This document shows positions 6,932 to 13,951 of a stretch of DNA of 21,094 nucleotides, piece by piece. The stretch spans positions 1 through 21,094 of the forward strand of contig QFOU01000021.1 of assembly GCA_003241595.1 (NCBI GenBank), read 5' to 3'. Position numbers and translations under genes: made by a program. Below the pieces are notes generated by a model, which was not told the origin of the DNA, ran no database searches, and worked only from the letters and a program-made list of their open reading frames with translations. Source of the DNA: Pseudomonas fluorescens (GTDB lineage: Bacteria; Pseudomonadota; Alphaproteobacteria; UBA2136; UBA6156). How positions within the stretch are numbered: the stretch's first letter is position 1; each line of letters opens with the position of its first letter.

Positions 6932-7684
6932 ATGATTCGTTTGTTCACGGTACTAATGCTTGCCATGGCTGCCACCGGCGCTTATGCGCAAGGCACGACC
7001 ACAACTTCTCCCATATCCAGTACTGGTAATGCAGAAGCAACAGCAGCTGCAGCTGCTACGCAGGCCGCCGCCGCAAAGGCCTCGGCCAGTGGAGCATCTT
7101 TAGAATTGATGGCAGCTGGCAGCAAAGCGGGTTATCCGGCATTTGCGGGTGATGTGGATGTTGATTTCCTGCGAATCATTACCGCACGCAATACCGAGGC
7201 CATTGAAATGGCCAAGGTACTATTGAAGCATAGCTCAGAAGCCGATGTACGCATGCTGGCGGGCGATGTGATCAAAGCACGTGATACCGAGAACCGCCTT
7301 GTGACCGCATGGCTGGCCAAGCACGGGCCACAGGGAGCGGCAGCACCTGTTATGATGCCCGTTGCCAAGGTGGCCGATGTTTCAGGAATTCCTCCCCTTC
7401 CCTCCGCTAAAATCGTTTCAGCTGTTGAAGCCGTAGTTCCTGTTACAGTTCCGATTCAGGTAAGTGCCAGTGTTCCTGCCGTACTTGTTTCGGTGAGTGT
7501 TCCCGTAAGCCCTGCGAGCGTCGTCATCTCCTCCAGCGTTCCCGCAAGTTTTGTGCCTGGAGCTGTTTACGGCATACCCGCCCCAAGCGAGCATATCATC
7601 AATGCCGTACCTAAAATGGAGCTGCTTGATTCTGTTGATGCGACACCTGTAAGCGCAAGCACCGTTGTTTCGCCCTCCCACTAA
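6932..7684 (+). CDS. Exported DUF305-like protein with lost histidine pair and a Val/Ser/Pro tail
   Basis: The 250-residue product has a signal peptide (hydrophobic 4-17, likely cut after AYA at 19), an Ala-rich linker (34-57) and one DUF305-type domain at about 72-132 (GDVDVDFLRIITARNTEAIEM). In DUF305 proteins the segment is normally MIAHHQGAVEM, and the neighbouring gene has it. Here the two histidines are Arg86 and Asn87, so metal binding through that pair should be lost. Residues ~160-250 are a low-complexity tail of short Val, Ser and Pro repeats (VSVSVPVSPAS), probably extended and extracytoplasmic. The ribosome site is weak (GAAAG). The next gene starts 25 bp downstream, so both are probably in one operon. 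It looks like a duplicated copy that has diverged; its function is unknown. Confidence 0.8.
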   Translation: MIRLFTVLMLAMAATGAYAQGTTTTSPISSTGNAEATAAAAATQAAAAKASASGASLELMAAGSKAGYPAFAGDVDVDFLRIITARNTEAIEMAKVLLKHSSEADVRMLAGDVIKARDTENRLVTAWLAKHGPQGAAAPVMMPVAKVADVSGIPPLPSAKIVSAVEAVVPVTVPIQVSASVPAVLVSVSVPVSPASVVISSSVPASFVPGAVYGIPAPSEHIINAVPKMELLDSVDATPVSASTVVSPSH

Positions 7685-7709
7685 ATCTCTTAATAGAAAG
7701 GAATCTATT

Positions 7710-8180
7710 ATGCGTTTTGCACTCGCCCTTCCCCTTATTGCCCTCACGGTTATCTATGCTGGTGCTGTATTTGCTGGCGAACACGACCATACCCACCATG
7801 GCCACACCGCTAATAAATCCAGTCAAACCGAGACTGCCAGTACGATCGCCCTCAAACAGGCGAATGACCGCATGCACAAGGATATGGACATCACTTACAG
7901 CGGTGATGCGGATGTTGACTTTTTACGCGGCATGATCGCACACCACCAAGGCGCTGTTGAAATGGTTGAAGTGCAGCTCACCTACGGCAAAGATGCACAG
8001 GTTAAGCGTTTGGCACAGGATATCATCCGTGCCCAGAAAATCGAAATCCAATGGATGCAGCAGTGGTTGAGCCAGTTGGAGAAGCGCCCGTTGCATGTTT
8101 CGAATACTCCGACCGGCAGCGGCGAATGGACCGATAAAAAATGGACCGGCGACAAGGATGTTTGGTTCAATGCCCGCTAA
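7710..8180 (+). CDS. Exported DUF305 (CopM-type) protein with His-rich N-terminus
   Basis: ATG 7710 has AAGGA (7698-7702) seven bases upstream, which decides the start over an upstream in-frame ATG at 7665. The product has 156 residues: a signal peptide (1-22, cut near FAG), a histidine-rich mature start (EHDHTHHGH, 24-32) and one DUF305 domain (~55-124) with the canonical MIAHHQGAVEM (75-85). It ends in a Trp/Lys-rich stretch (EWTDKKWTGDKDVW). DUF305 is a helical ferritin-like domain. The cyanobacterial member CopM binds copper in the periplasm, so periplasmic metal binding is a fair guess here. It is the intact paralogue of the gene upstream, and its last 11 bases overlap the next gene. Confidence 0.9.
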   Translation: MRFALALPLIALTVIYAGAVFAGEHDHTHHGHTANKSSQTETASTIALKQANDRMHKDMDITYSGDADVDFLRGMIAHHQGAVEMVEVQLTYGKDAQVKRLAQDIIRAQKIEIQWMQQWLSQLEKRPLHVSNTPTGSGEWTDKKWTGDKDVWFNAR

Positions 8181-8424
8181 GCTCCCCGCCCAGTATTACC
8201 CCATCATACTTCCACTCATGGTGAGCTTTGCGATGAGTGGTATAGTGACGTTTGTAGCCACGCTACGCAATTTGGGACTGCATGATGGCATCCTTAAGGC
8301 GTGGCTAGATGCTTGGCCCGCCGGATGGATTGTTGCTTTTCCAACCTTGTTGGTAGTGCTGCCATTCATGAAGCGTATCGTAGGCCTGTTCGTCACCGAG
8401 CCAACGCCCAAGCCCAAAACTTAA
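8170..8424 (+). CDS. Small membrane protein, DUF2798-like
   Basis: The 84-residue product has two hydrophobic helices (about 12-32 and 52-70) around a polar turn containing TLRNLGLHDG. The opening MPAKLPAQYYPIILPL, SGIVTF..TLRNLGL and the central AW...WIVAFPTLL pattern match what I know of DUF2798 inner-membrane proteins, which have no assigned function. ATG 8170 lies inside the end of the DUF305 gene (11-bp overlap), indicating translational coupling. An in-frame ATG at 8158 would add four residues, but AAGG (8154-8157) directly abuts it, so 8170 is the better start. A strong terminator follows at once, closing the three-gene unit. Confidence 0.8.
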   Translation: MPAKLPAQYYPIILPLMVSFAMSGIVTFVATLRNLGLHDGILKAWLDAWPAGWIVAFPTLLVVLPFMKRIVGLFVTEPTPKPKT

Positions 8425-8446
8425 AAAGCCCATATCGGGGCTTTTT
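8423..8446. terminator. Bidirectional intrinsic terminator after the DUF305/DUF2798 operon
   Basis: AAAAAGCCC (8423-8431) pairs with GGGCTTTTT (8438-8446) around a 6-base loop. Both strands end in T runs. The stop codons of the flanking convergent genes touch or overlap it. Confidence 0.88.
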
Positions 8447-8848
8447 CTATTTAGTTTCCGACTCTGGACAGTTCGATGTACAGATAACCTCTTCGACCAC
8501 TCGTCCGCCACAATTGAGATGCCCTTGACGCGCGGCAGTCATGCAGGATTCCTCACATTGAGTGGAAATACAGTCTCGGTCATTCATGAGTGACTGGTTA
8601 TACCCCCAGCCCCCCTGACGGTAGCTTCCACCTCCAAACCCAACACCTGCATTGAAGCCTGAGCCACGGCAATTGCGGGCCATTTGCTGGCAGTTGGCGA
8701 TACAGGTATCAGCCATCATTTTGACATTTGCCGAGCAGAGTTGGCCGTCTTTTGTGGGAGCGGGTAACAAATTGTAGTTGGTGGTATAGACCGGCCCGCA
8801 CGACACCACGATGACAGCGAGAGCGATGAGAGCGAGGGCGGATTTCAT
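8447..8848 (-). CDS. Cysteine-rich lipoprotein of unknown function
   Basis: The 133-residue product has a lipoprotein signal: hydrophobic residues 4-14 and the lipobox VVSC, with Cys17 as the lipidated residue. Ten further cysteines follow at 38, 49, 53, 60, 93, 98, 102, 113, 123 and 127. They fall in two clusters (C-x3-C-x6-C and C-x4-C-x3-C) either side of a Gly/Tyr-rich linker (63-84). An even number and paired spacing suggest up to five disulfides, fitting an envelope protein in an oxidising compartment. I know no family with this pattern. No good ribosome site is close to ATG 8848; AAGGA is about 13 bases away. The downstream terminator is shared with the convergent operon. Confidence 0.8.
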   Translation of the reverse strand: MKSALALIALAVIVVSCGPVYTTNYNLLPAPTKDGQLCSANVKMMADTCIANCQQMARNCRGSGFNAGVGFGGGSYRQGGWGYNQSLMNDRDCISTQCEESCMTAARQGHLNCGGRVVEEVICTSNCPESETK

Positions 8849-8916
8849 GGAAGAGGAATTGTCCTTTTTGCTAGATGTTCCGTAGTTTGGGGCGTATAGA
8901 TGGGGAAGGCAATATC

Positions 8917-8944
8917 TTGTTCGTCTCTTTATTCGGCTTATTCT
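8917..8944 (+). promoter_or_regulatory. Candidate promoter of the small membrane protein gene at 8968
   Basis: TTGTTC (8917-8922) and TATTCT (8939-8944) are 16 bases apart, four of six consensus matches each. The predicted start near 8950 leaves an ~18-base leader that includes AAGGAG. Confidence 0.35.
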
Positions 8945-8967
8945 GCACTCTGCACAAGGAGAACGTT

Positions 8968-9222
8968 ATGTTCGGATTTTGCGAATCTCATGCCCGAAAT
9001 CTTTCCCCCTACGATTTGGCCGTTCTGATGGTGCGTCGTGTGATGGGTCTGATGGCACTGGCCTTTCTGTGTGTTCTGCTTTTTGTCGCGCTGCGGTACC
9101 TGAATCCGCTGATTGTGGTGGTGGCGAGCGTCATCGTCATTCTGGGCATGATATGGGTGGTGCACCACGAACAGTACTATGCCAAGCAACTGGTGGATTG
9201 GTGGCAGAAACGGTTTGTCTGA
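8968..9222 (+). CDS. Small two-helix membrane protein, unknown function
   Basis: ATG 8968 is set by a strong AAGGAG (8956-8961) six bases upstream; the upstream in-frame ATG at 8875 has no such signal. The product has 84 residues. A short N-terminal polar part (MFGFCESHARNLSPYD) is followed by two hydrophobic helices at about 27-45 and 47-67, then a basic, aromatic tail (HHEQYYAKQLVDWWQKRFV). I recognise no family. It sits between a divergent lipoprotein gene and the convergent rpoD, and is closed by its own terminator, so it is probably a single-gene transcript. Confidence 0.75.
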   Translation: MFGFCESHARNLSPYDLAVLMVRRVMGLMALAFLCVLLFVALRYLNPLIVVVASVIVILGMIWVVHHEQYYAKQLVDWWQKRFV

Positions 9223-9240
9223 AGGGAAACCTGAAACAAC

Positions 9241-9265
9241 AAAGGGGCTCTGGTGAGCCCCTTTT
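9241..9265. terminator. Bidirectional intrinsic terminator between the small membrane protein gene and rpoD
   Basis: AAAGGGGCTC (9241-9250) pairs perfectly with GAGCCCCTTT (9255-9264) around a TGGT loop. A T run follows on the plus strand and a shorter one on the minus strand. Confidence 0.85.
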
Positions 9266-9279
9266 CTGTATGGATGATC

Positions 9280-11274
9280 CTAGTTTTCGGCGTAGGACTT
9301 AATACCACGCGCACGGGATGGGTGGCGCAGCTTTTTAAGGGCCTTGGCTTCAATCTGACGGATACGTTCACGGGTGACGTTGAACTGCTGGCCGACCTCT
9401 TCCAGCGTATGGTCGGTGGACATACCGATACCGAAGCGCATACGAAGAACACGCTCTTCACGTGGGGTAAGGCTGGCCAGAATCTTGGTCACACCATCGC
9501 GCAGATTGGTTTGCACGGCGGCATCCAGCGGCATCACGGCGTTGTGATCCTCGATGAAATCGCCCAGCGTGCTGTCTTCTTCGTCGCCCACAGGGGTTTC
9601 CAGCGAGATCGGCTCTTTGGCGATCTTCTGCACTTTACGCACCTTATCGACCGGCATGTTGAGCTTTTTGGAGAGCTCTTCGGGAGTCGGTTCGCGGCCC
9701 AGCTCGTTCATCATCTGGCGTTGGGTACGGTTCATTTTGTTAATCGTTTCGATCATGTGCACCGGAATACGGATGGTACGGGCCTGGTCGGCAATGCTGC
9801 GGGTGATGGCCTGACGAATCCACCATGTGGCATAGGTGCTGAACTTATAGCCGCGACGGTATTCGAACTTATCCACCGCCTTCATCAGACCAATGTTACC
9901 TTCCTGAATAAGATCGAGGAATTGCAGACCACGGTTGACGTACTTTTTGGCAATGCTGATAACCAGACGGAGGTTGGCTTCCACCATTTCCTTCTTTGCC
10001 ACAGACGCTTCGCGCTCGCCCTTGCGGGTGGTGCCGACGACCTGCTTGAACTCGGCCACAGTGAGACCGTAGGGCTTGGTGTGATCGTTCAGGGCCAGTT
10101 GCATCTTCTTGAACTGGGGTTCGATCTCCTTGAGTTTCTCGGCAGTTGCCTTGATACCCTTTTTGGTTTTCTTGGCCAGCTTTTCCAGCAGGTCTTCATC
10201 CGACTCGTGGCCCAGCCATGTGTCGAGGTAGTCCATGCGGTTGACGCCGGCTTTATCGACGACCAGGCGCATGATTTCACCTTCGTGTTTGGTAAGGGTG
10301 CGGGATACTTCAAAGAGGGTCTGCATCAGCTCATCAACACGGTTGTTGGTGAGCGGAATTTCACGCATCAAGGGCTTCATTTGCTCCAGCAATTCGGCGT
10401 GCTTCTTGGTGAGCTTGGGATCGGCGACACCCTTGGCGAGGCGTTTGACATCCAGCTTGGCAAGTTCGACGGCCATCGGCTCCAGTTGAGCAAACAGTTC
10501 GACCAGCTTCGGCATAAGCTGAGCTTCCATAGCGGCCAGCGACATGATCTCGGATTCGTCGTCGCCTTCGCCTTCCGCGCCTTCGGCCCCCTCTTCGGCG
10601 TTTTCGTCCTCAGATTCTTCGGACTTTTCTTCCTTTTCGCCACCGAATGCAGCTACCGAGATCGCCGATGGTGCGGACTCGTTCACTTCTTCGCCTTCCT
10701 TGGCGTTCATCGCTTCTTCAGCTTCTGCCAATTCGGCCTGGGATGGTCCTAAAGCGGCGGCAAGGTCTACAACATCGCGCAGGAAACGTTGGCCGGATTG
10801 AACCTGACCGAACCATTCCAGCACTTTACCATAGCACCATACGCTGCTGAACAGACCATCGTTCAGCTTGATCTTACCGGCTTCAATACGTTTGGCGAGT
10901 TCGACTTCACCTTCGCGGGTCAACAGTTCGACGCTCCCCATTTCACGCAGGTACATGCGGACGGGATCATCGGTACGGCCGTAATCATCGGCAACAGCAT
11001 TAGCTGGCTGAACGCCCGCCATACGCGCATTGTTACCAAAGAAGCCCGGGTGGGAGGCCATGGTGTCCCCCTCGGACTCATCCGAGCTTTTGGAGGACAT
11101 CGGAGCACCTACGGCTACCGCGACCTGCATTTGATCATCATCATCCTCATCGGAGATAACAACATCGTCGGCGGCTTCCTGCACAGGAGAGTCGTCGATA
11201 TCGACGGCCAAGATGGCGTCGTCTTCGATCAGCTCTTCAGTGCTGGAGTTGCGCGTGCCTACTGGTTGTGTCAT
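9280..11274 (-). CDS. rpoD: RNA polymerase primary sigma factor (sigma-70)
   Basis: RpoD directs RNA polymerase to housekeeping promoters. I start at ATG 11274 because AAGGA lies eight bases upstream; a TTG at 11292 is poorer. The product has 664 residues. Region 1.2 is at ~101-131 (DDPVRMYLREMG) and is followed by the long non-conserved insert (~132-427), with an acidic tract at 212-242. Region 2 is at ~428-500: NLRLVISIAKKY, the 2.3-2.4 element YATWWIRQAITRSIADQ (481-497). Region 3 is at ~505-583 and region 4 at ~600-655, with the helix-turn-helix TLEEVGQQFNVTRERIRQIE (623-642). Residues 1-100 are acidic and low in complexity, and I find no region 1.1. It lies 178 bp downstream of dnaG, the classical dnaG-rpoD order. 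Confidence 0.98.
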   Translation of the reverse strand: MTQPVGTRNSSTEELIEDDAILAVDIDDSPVQEAADDVVISDEDDDDQMQVAVAVGAPMSSKSSDESEGDTMASHPGFFGNNARMAGVQPANAVADDYGRTDDPVRMYLREMGSVELLTREGEVELAKRIEAGKIKLNDGLFSSVWCYGKVLEWFGQVQSGQRFLRDVVDLAAALGPSQAELAEAEEAMNAKEGEEVNESAPSAISVAAFGGEKEEKSEESEDENAEEGAEGAEGEGDDESEIMSLAAMEAQLMPKLVELFAQLEPMAVELAKLDVKRLAKGVADPKLTKKHAELLEQMKPLMREIPLTNNRVDELMQTLFEVSRTLTKHEGEIMRLVVDKAGVNRMDYLDTWLGHESDEDLLEKLAKKTKKGIKATAEKLKEIEPQFKKMQLALNDHTKPYGLTVAEFKQVVGTTRKGEREASVAKKEMVEANLRLVISIAKKYVNRGLQFLDLIQEGNIGLMKAVDKFEYRRGYKFSTYATWWIRQAITRSIADQARTIRIPVHMIETINKMNRTQRQMMNELGREPTPEELSKKLNMPVDKVRKVQKIAKEPISLETPVGDEEDSTLGDFIEDHNAVMPLDAAVQTNLRDGVTKILASLTPREERVLRMRFGIGMSTDHTLEEVGQQFNVTRERIRQIEAKALKKLRHPSRARGIKSYAEN

Positions 11275-11359
11275 GCCCGAGTTCCTTTCCAATATCTCTC
11301 ATGCATTCCCGCAAAAAACGGCCTGTTAGGGCGGGTTTTAGGCGATATGCTTCAATTTT

Positions 11360-11417
11360 TTACCGTAACCATTTGTTGCCTTGTTGTAACTTGATGTTAA
11401 CAAGGTAAATGCGGTAA
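11360..11417 (-). promoter_or_regulatory. Long imperfect hairpin in the rpoD leader
   Basis: Four perfect arm pairs nest around a 5-base loop (plus-strand positions): TTACCG 11360-11365 with CGGTAA 11412-11417, CATTT 11370-11374 with AAATG 11407-11411, CCTTGT 11379-11384 with ACAAGG 11400-11405, and TAAC 11387-11390 with GTTA 11396-11399. That makes 21 bp. Almost all unpaired bases are on one side. It lies 86 bases before the rpoD start and could regulate rpoD as RNA or bind a protein as DNA. Confidence 0.5.
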
Positions 11418-11427
11418 CTGTTCCTGC

Positions 11428-11456
11428 TAGATGGGGCTGTGAAGAGCAGGTGTCAA
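11428..11456 (-). promoter_or_regulatory. Candidate internal rpoD promoter (-35 overlaps the dnaG stop)
   Basis: A perfect TTGACA (11456-11451) overlaps the dnaG TGA stop. The best -10 at 17 bases, CATCTA (11433-11428), is poor. It would give rpoD a transcript separate from dnaG. Confidence 0.3.
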
Positions 11457-13231
11457 GACCGTGGAGGAACTTTGGTAGAAGTTTCTTTTAACTCTTTGAA
11501 TTTACTCCACGACTCTGGGGATAACCAATCCGCTTTTTTCAACATTTCTGTATACTTTGCACGCGTTACCGTTTCAGATTGCCAGAGGTCGTATTGTTCG
11601 CGAAACAAGACCACCGCATTGGTGTCCTGCGGTAAGGTCAGAACGCCTGTGCTGGTGAGAAGATCGTTCACAATACTGCTGTGAGGGCCATTCGCGAGGT
11701 CTTGAGCCAAATCATCCGGTGCCTGCTTGAGAATGACGTAGGCGCGGACGATGGCTTGCGACAGTTCGACCAACGGGCCGGGCGGGAATGATAGCTGGCC
11801 TAGCACCTCATCCACCTGACGTAAGATGTTTGGCCAACGGCACACAAGTGCCAGTAATGTACGAGTTGCGGCATCGCCTTGAATCGCCGGCTTGTAATCG
11901 CGCGGGGCTTGGGTAACAGATGCCTGTACATTCTTATTCTTACCACTTGAGGAAGCGCTGCGACCACCCCGCGTGGCTTGATAAAGCTTATCCTTCAGTG
12001 TTTGGCTATAGGCACGGCGCACCGTTTGATTGGTAATTTGTGCAAGGAGCTGGGTCAGCTCGGCTTCGACCGTGGCCCGACCATCTGCAGTGGTGAGGTC
12101 GGTGGCAGCGGAAAGCTGCTGCCAGAGAAGCGCTTCCAGCGGCGTGGTTTGCGTGAGGAGATTGCGGAACGTGGCGATGCCATCTTTTTGGATCAGTGTA
12201 TCCGGATCTTCCCCTTGCGGTAGGAAGACAAAGCTGAGGGTGCGGCCGGGTTCCAGTACCGACAGCGCACGGTTGGCCATGCGGAGAGCGGCAGTGCGAC
12301 CTGCAGCATCGCCATCAAGACAGACAATTGGGTGCGGATTTTGTTGCCAGAGGAGCGTAATCTGTTCGGCTGTTACTGCTGTACCGAGCGGAGCGACTGC
12401 TGTTTTGAAACCGGCTTGGTAGAGGGCCATGACATCCATATAGCCTTCCACCAGCACGAGTTGGCCGGTGGTTTTAAGGTGGGGCTTGGCGCGGTGAAGG
12501 TTATAAAGCAGGAACGATTTGTTAAAGAACGGCGTTTCCGGCGAATTGAGATATTTAGGCTCCCCTTTACCCATGACGCGTCCGCCAAAACCAACAACGC
12601 GGCCTTGAGAATCATGAATAGGGAACATGAGGCGCCCACGGAAGCGGTCGTAATCGCGGCCTTTTTCGGCAGATTTTTCTGACTGTGTGGTGAGGCCGGT
12701 GGATTTGAGGACTTCGGGCGAGAAGCCTTCGTTCAAAAGTGCACTTTTGGTGGCATCCCAGCTATCGGGTGAATACCCGAGGCCGAACTCTTCCACTGTA
12801 GCCGGAGTGAGGGCGCGCCGCTGGATATAGGCTTTGGCGTCATCGTTGAGACTGCGTTGATAAAAAATGGAGGCGCGCTCTAGGGCTTTATAACCATCGT
12901 TGCGCTTCTGGGCAGCAGCGGGGTCGGAAGGGCTGGTTTCTGGAAGTTTAACGCCAGCCTGACGGGCGAGGCGTTGCACAACTTCGGCAAACGTACCGCC
13001 CTGAGTTTCCTGAACAAAGGTAATAACATCACCGCCCGCACCACAACCAAAGCAATAATAACTGTTTTGATCCTCACGAACATGGAAGCTGCCCGACTTC
13101 TCATTATGGAAAGGACAGCACCCCCACCAGGCACGGCCTTTTTTCTTCATGTTAGGCACGACTTTACGCACCTCATCCACGATATTGAGGCGGGCTTTAA
13201 TCTGGTCGACGACTTGCGGCGGGTATTTCAT
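11453..13231 (-). CDS. dnaG: DNA primase
   Basis: DnaG makes the RNA primers for DNA replication with the DnaB helicase. I start at ATG 13231 (592 residues), where family similarity begins (MKYPPQVVDQIKARLNIVDEV is split by no gap) and AGGGG lies just upstream; an upstream TTG at 13300 adds 23 unrelated residues. The zinc-binding domain has C39, H42, C60 and C63 (CPFHNEK, CFGCGAGGD); the usual EKTPSF reads EKSGSF. The core has FRGRLMFPI (197-205) and YLNSPETPFF (227-236). The Toprim domain has VEGYMDV (261-267) and DGDAAG (306-311), which carry the metal-binding acidic residues. The C-terminal ~160 residues, the helicase-binding part, are weakly conserved as usual. Confidence 0.97.
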   Translation of the reverse strand: MKYPPQVVDQIKARLNIVDEVRKVVPNMKKKGRAWWGCCPFHNEKSGSFHVREDQNSYYCFGCGAGGDVITFVQETQGGTFAEVVQRLARQAGVKLPETSPSDPAAAQKRNDGYKALERASIFYQRSLNDDAKAYIQRRALTPATVEEFGLGYSPDSWDATKSALLNEGFSPEVLKSTGLTTQSEKSAEKGRDYDRFRGRLMFPIHDSQGRVVGFGGRVMGKGEPKYLNSPETPFFNKSFLLYNLHRAKPHLKTTGQLVLVEGYMDVMALYQAGFKTAVAPLGTAVTAEQITLLWQQNPHPIVCLDGDAAGRTAALRMANRALSVLEPGRTLSFVFLPQGEDPDTLIQKDGIATFRNLLTQTTPLEALLWQQLSAATDLTTADGRATVEAELTQLLAQITNQTVRRAYSQTLKDKLYQATRGGRSASSSGKNKNVQASVTQAPRDYKPAIQGDAATRTLLALVCRWPNILRQVDEVLGQLSFPPGPLVELSQAIVRAYVILKQAPDDLAQDLANGPHSSIVNDLLTSTGVLTLPQDTNAVVLFREQYDLWQSETVTRAKYTEMLKKADWLSPESWSKFKELKETSTKVPPRS

Positions 13232-13283
13232 GCGTCCCCTAGCGTGCTTTCCTGCGGTTCCCTTGAGGCCTACCTTAAGGGGG

Positions 13284-13313
13284 TTGAACGAAACGGGCAA
13301 GTATGGTTATAGT
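13284..13313 (+). promoter_or_regulatory. Candidate greA promoter
   Basis: TTGAAC (13284-13289) and TATAGT (13308-13313, five of six matches) are 18 bases apart. The predicted start is about 13319-13320, giving a leader of ~93 bases to greA. Confidence 0.5.
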
Positions 13314-13319
13314 TAGGAA

Positions 13320-13354
13320 AGCCCCAAGACATTCACTTGTGGCTGTTTTTATTT
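13320..13354 (+). terminator. Terminator-like hairpin at the predicted 5' end of the greA transcript
   Basis: AGCCCCAAG (13320-13328) pairs with CTTGTGGCT (13336-13344), one mismatch, around a 7-base loop. GTTTTTATTT (13345-13354) follows. It has the form of an intrinsic terminator, yet no gene precedes it on this strand; it begins at the predicted +1 of greA. It may yield a very short RNA or protect the greA mRNA 5' end. Confidence 0.5.
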
Positions 13355-13412
13355 GTCTGGCAGGGCCGACAGATAAGCGACCTCTGAGAAGAAACGAGAG
13401 AAAGGGACGCCC

Positions 13413-13895
13413 ATGGAACGCGTACCAATGACTATTTATGGCTTTGACCGCCTGACCGCTGAATTGCGCGACCTTGTAAGCGTACAGCGCCCCGCCGTGA
13501 TTGCCGCCATTGAAGAGGCCCGCGGCCATGGTGACTTGAAGGAAAACGCTGAATATCATGCCGCCAAGGAAAAACAGGGCTTTATTGAAGGCCGGATTGC
13601 TGAACTTGAAAGCAAGCTTAGTCGCGCCGAAGCGATTGATCCGACCAAGTTGAAAGGCAATAAGATTATGTTAGGTGCCACCGTTCAGTTGGTGGACATT
13701 GATACCGACAAGAACGTAACCTATGCATTGGTGGGTCCCGATGAAGCTGACCTCGAAAAAAGCCGTATCTCTACGACCAGCCCGATCGGCCGGGCCTTGC
13801 TGGGTAAAAGCACCGGTGATGAAGTAACGGTTCAAGCCCCTGGTGGCAAACGCGTTTATGAGGTTGAATCGGTAGAATATAAACCTATTGACTAA
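13413..13895 (+). CDS. greA: Transcription elongation factor GreA
   Basis: GreA enters the secondary channel of stalled RNA polymerase and stimulates cleavage of the backtracked RNA end. The 160-residue product has the full family length. The N-terminal coiled coil opens with MERVPMTIYGFDRLTAEL and has the tip HGDLKENAEYHAAKEKQ with the two acidic residues Asp41 and Glu44 that act at the polymerase active site. The C-terminal FKBP-like half contains the SPIGRALLGKSTGDEV signature (122-137). A ribosome site GGGA lies just before ATG 13413. It is divergent from dnaG across 181 bp and closed by a strong terminator. Confidence 0.97.
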   Translation: MERVPMTIYGFDRLTAELRDLVSVQRPAVIAAIEEARGHGDLKENAEYHAAKEKQGFIEGRIAELESKLSRAEAIDPTKLKGNKIMLGATVQLVDIDTDKNVTYALVGPDEADLEKSRISTTSPIGRALLGKSTGDEVTVQAPGGKRVYEVESVEYKPID

Positions 13896-13905
13896 GCTTT
13901 CATGC

Positions 13906-13934
13906 AAAAAACAGGCCTCGAGGGCCTGTTTTTT
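13906..13934. terminator. Bidirectional intrinsic terminator after greA
   Basis: AAAAAACAGGCC (13906-13917) pairs perfectly with GGCCTGTTTTTT (13923-13934) around a 5-base loop. Both strands end in six T, serving greA and the convergent gene at 13952. Confidence 0.93.
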
Positions 13935-13951
13935 AGTTTTCTCGTCATCTG

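Noticed and set aside
9253..10752. Long plus-strand open frame of 499 residues
   Set aside because: It is antisense to rpoD throughout. Its length follows from the codon use of rpoD, and it shows no recognisable motif.
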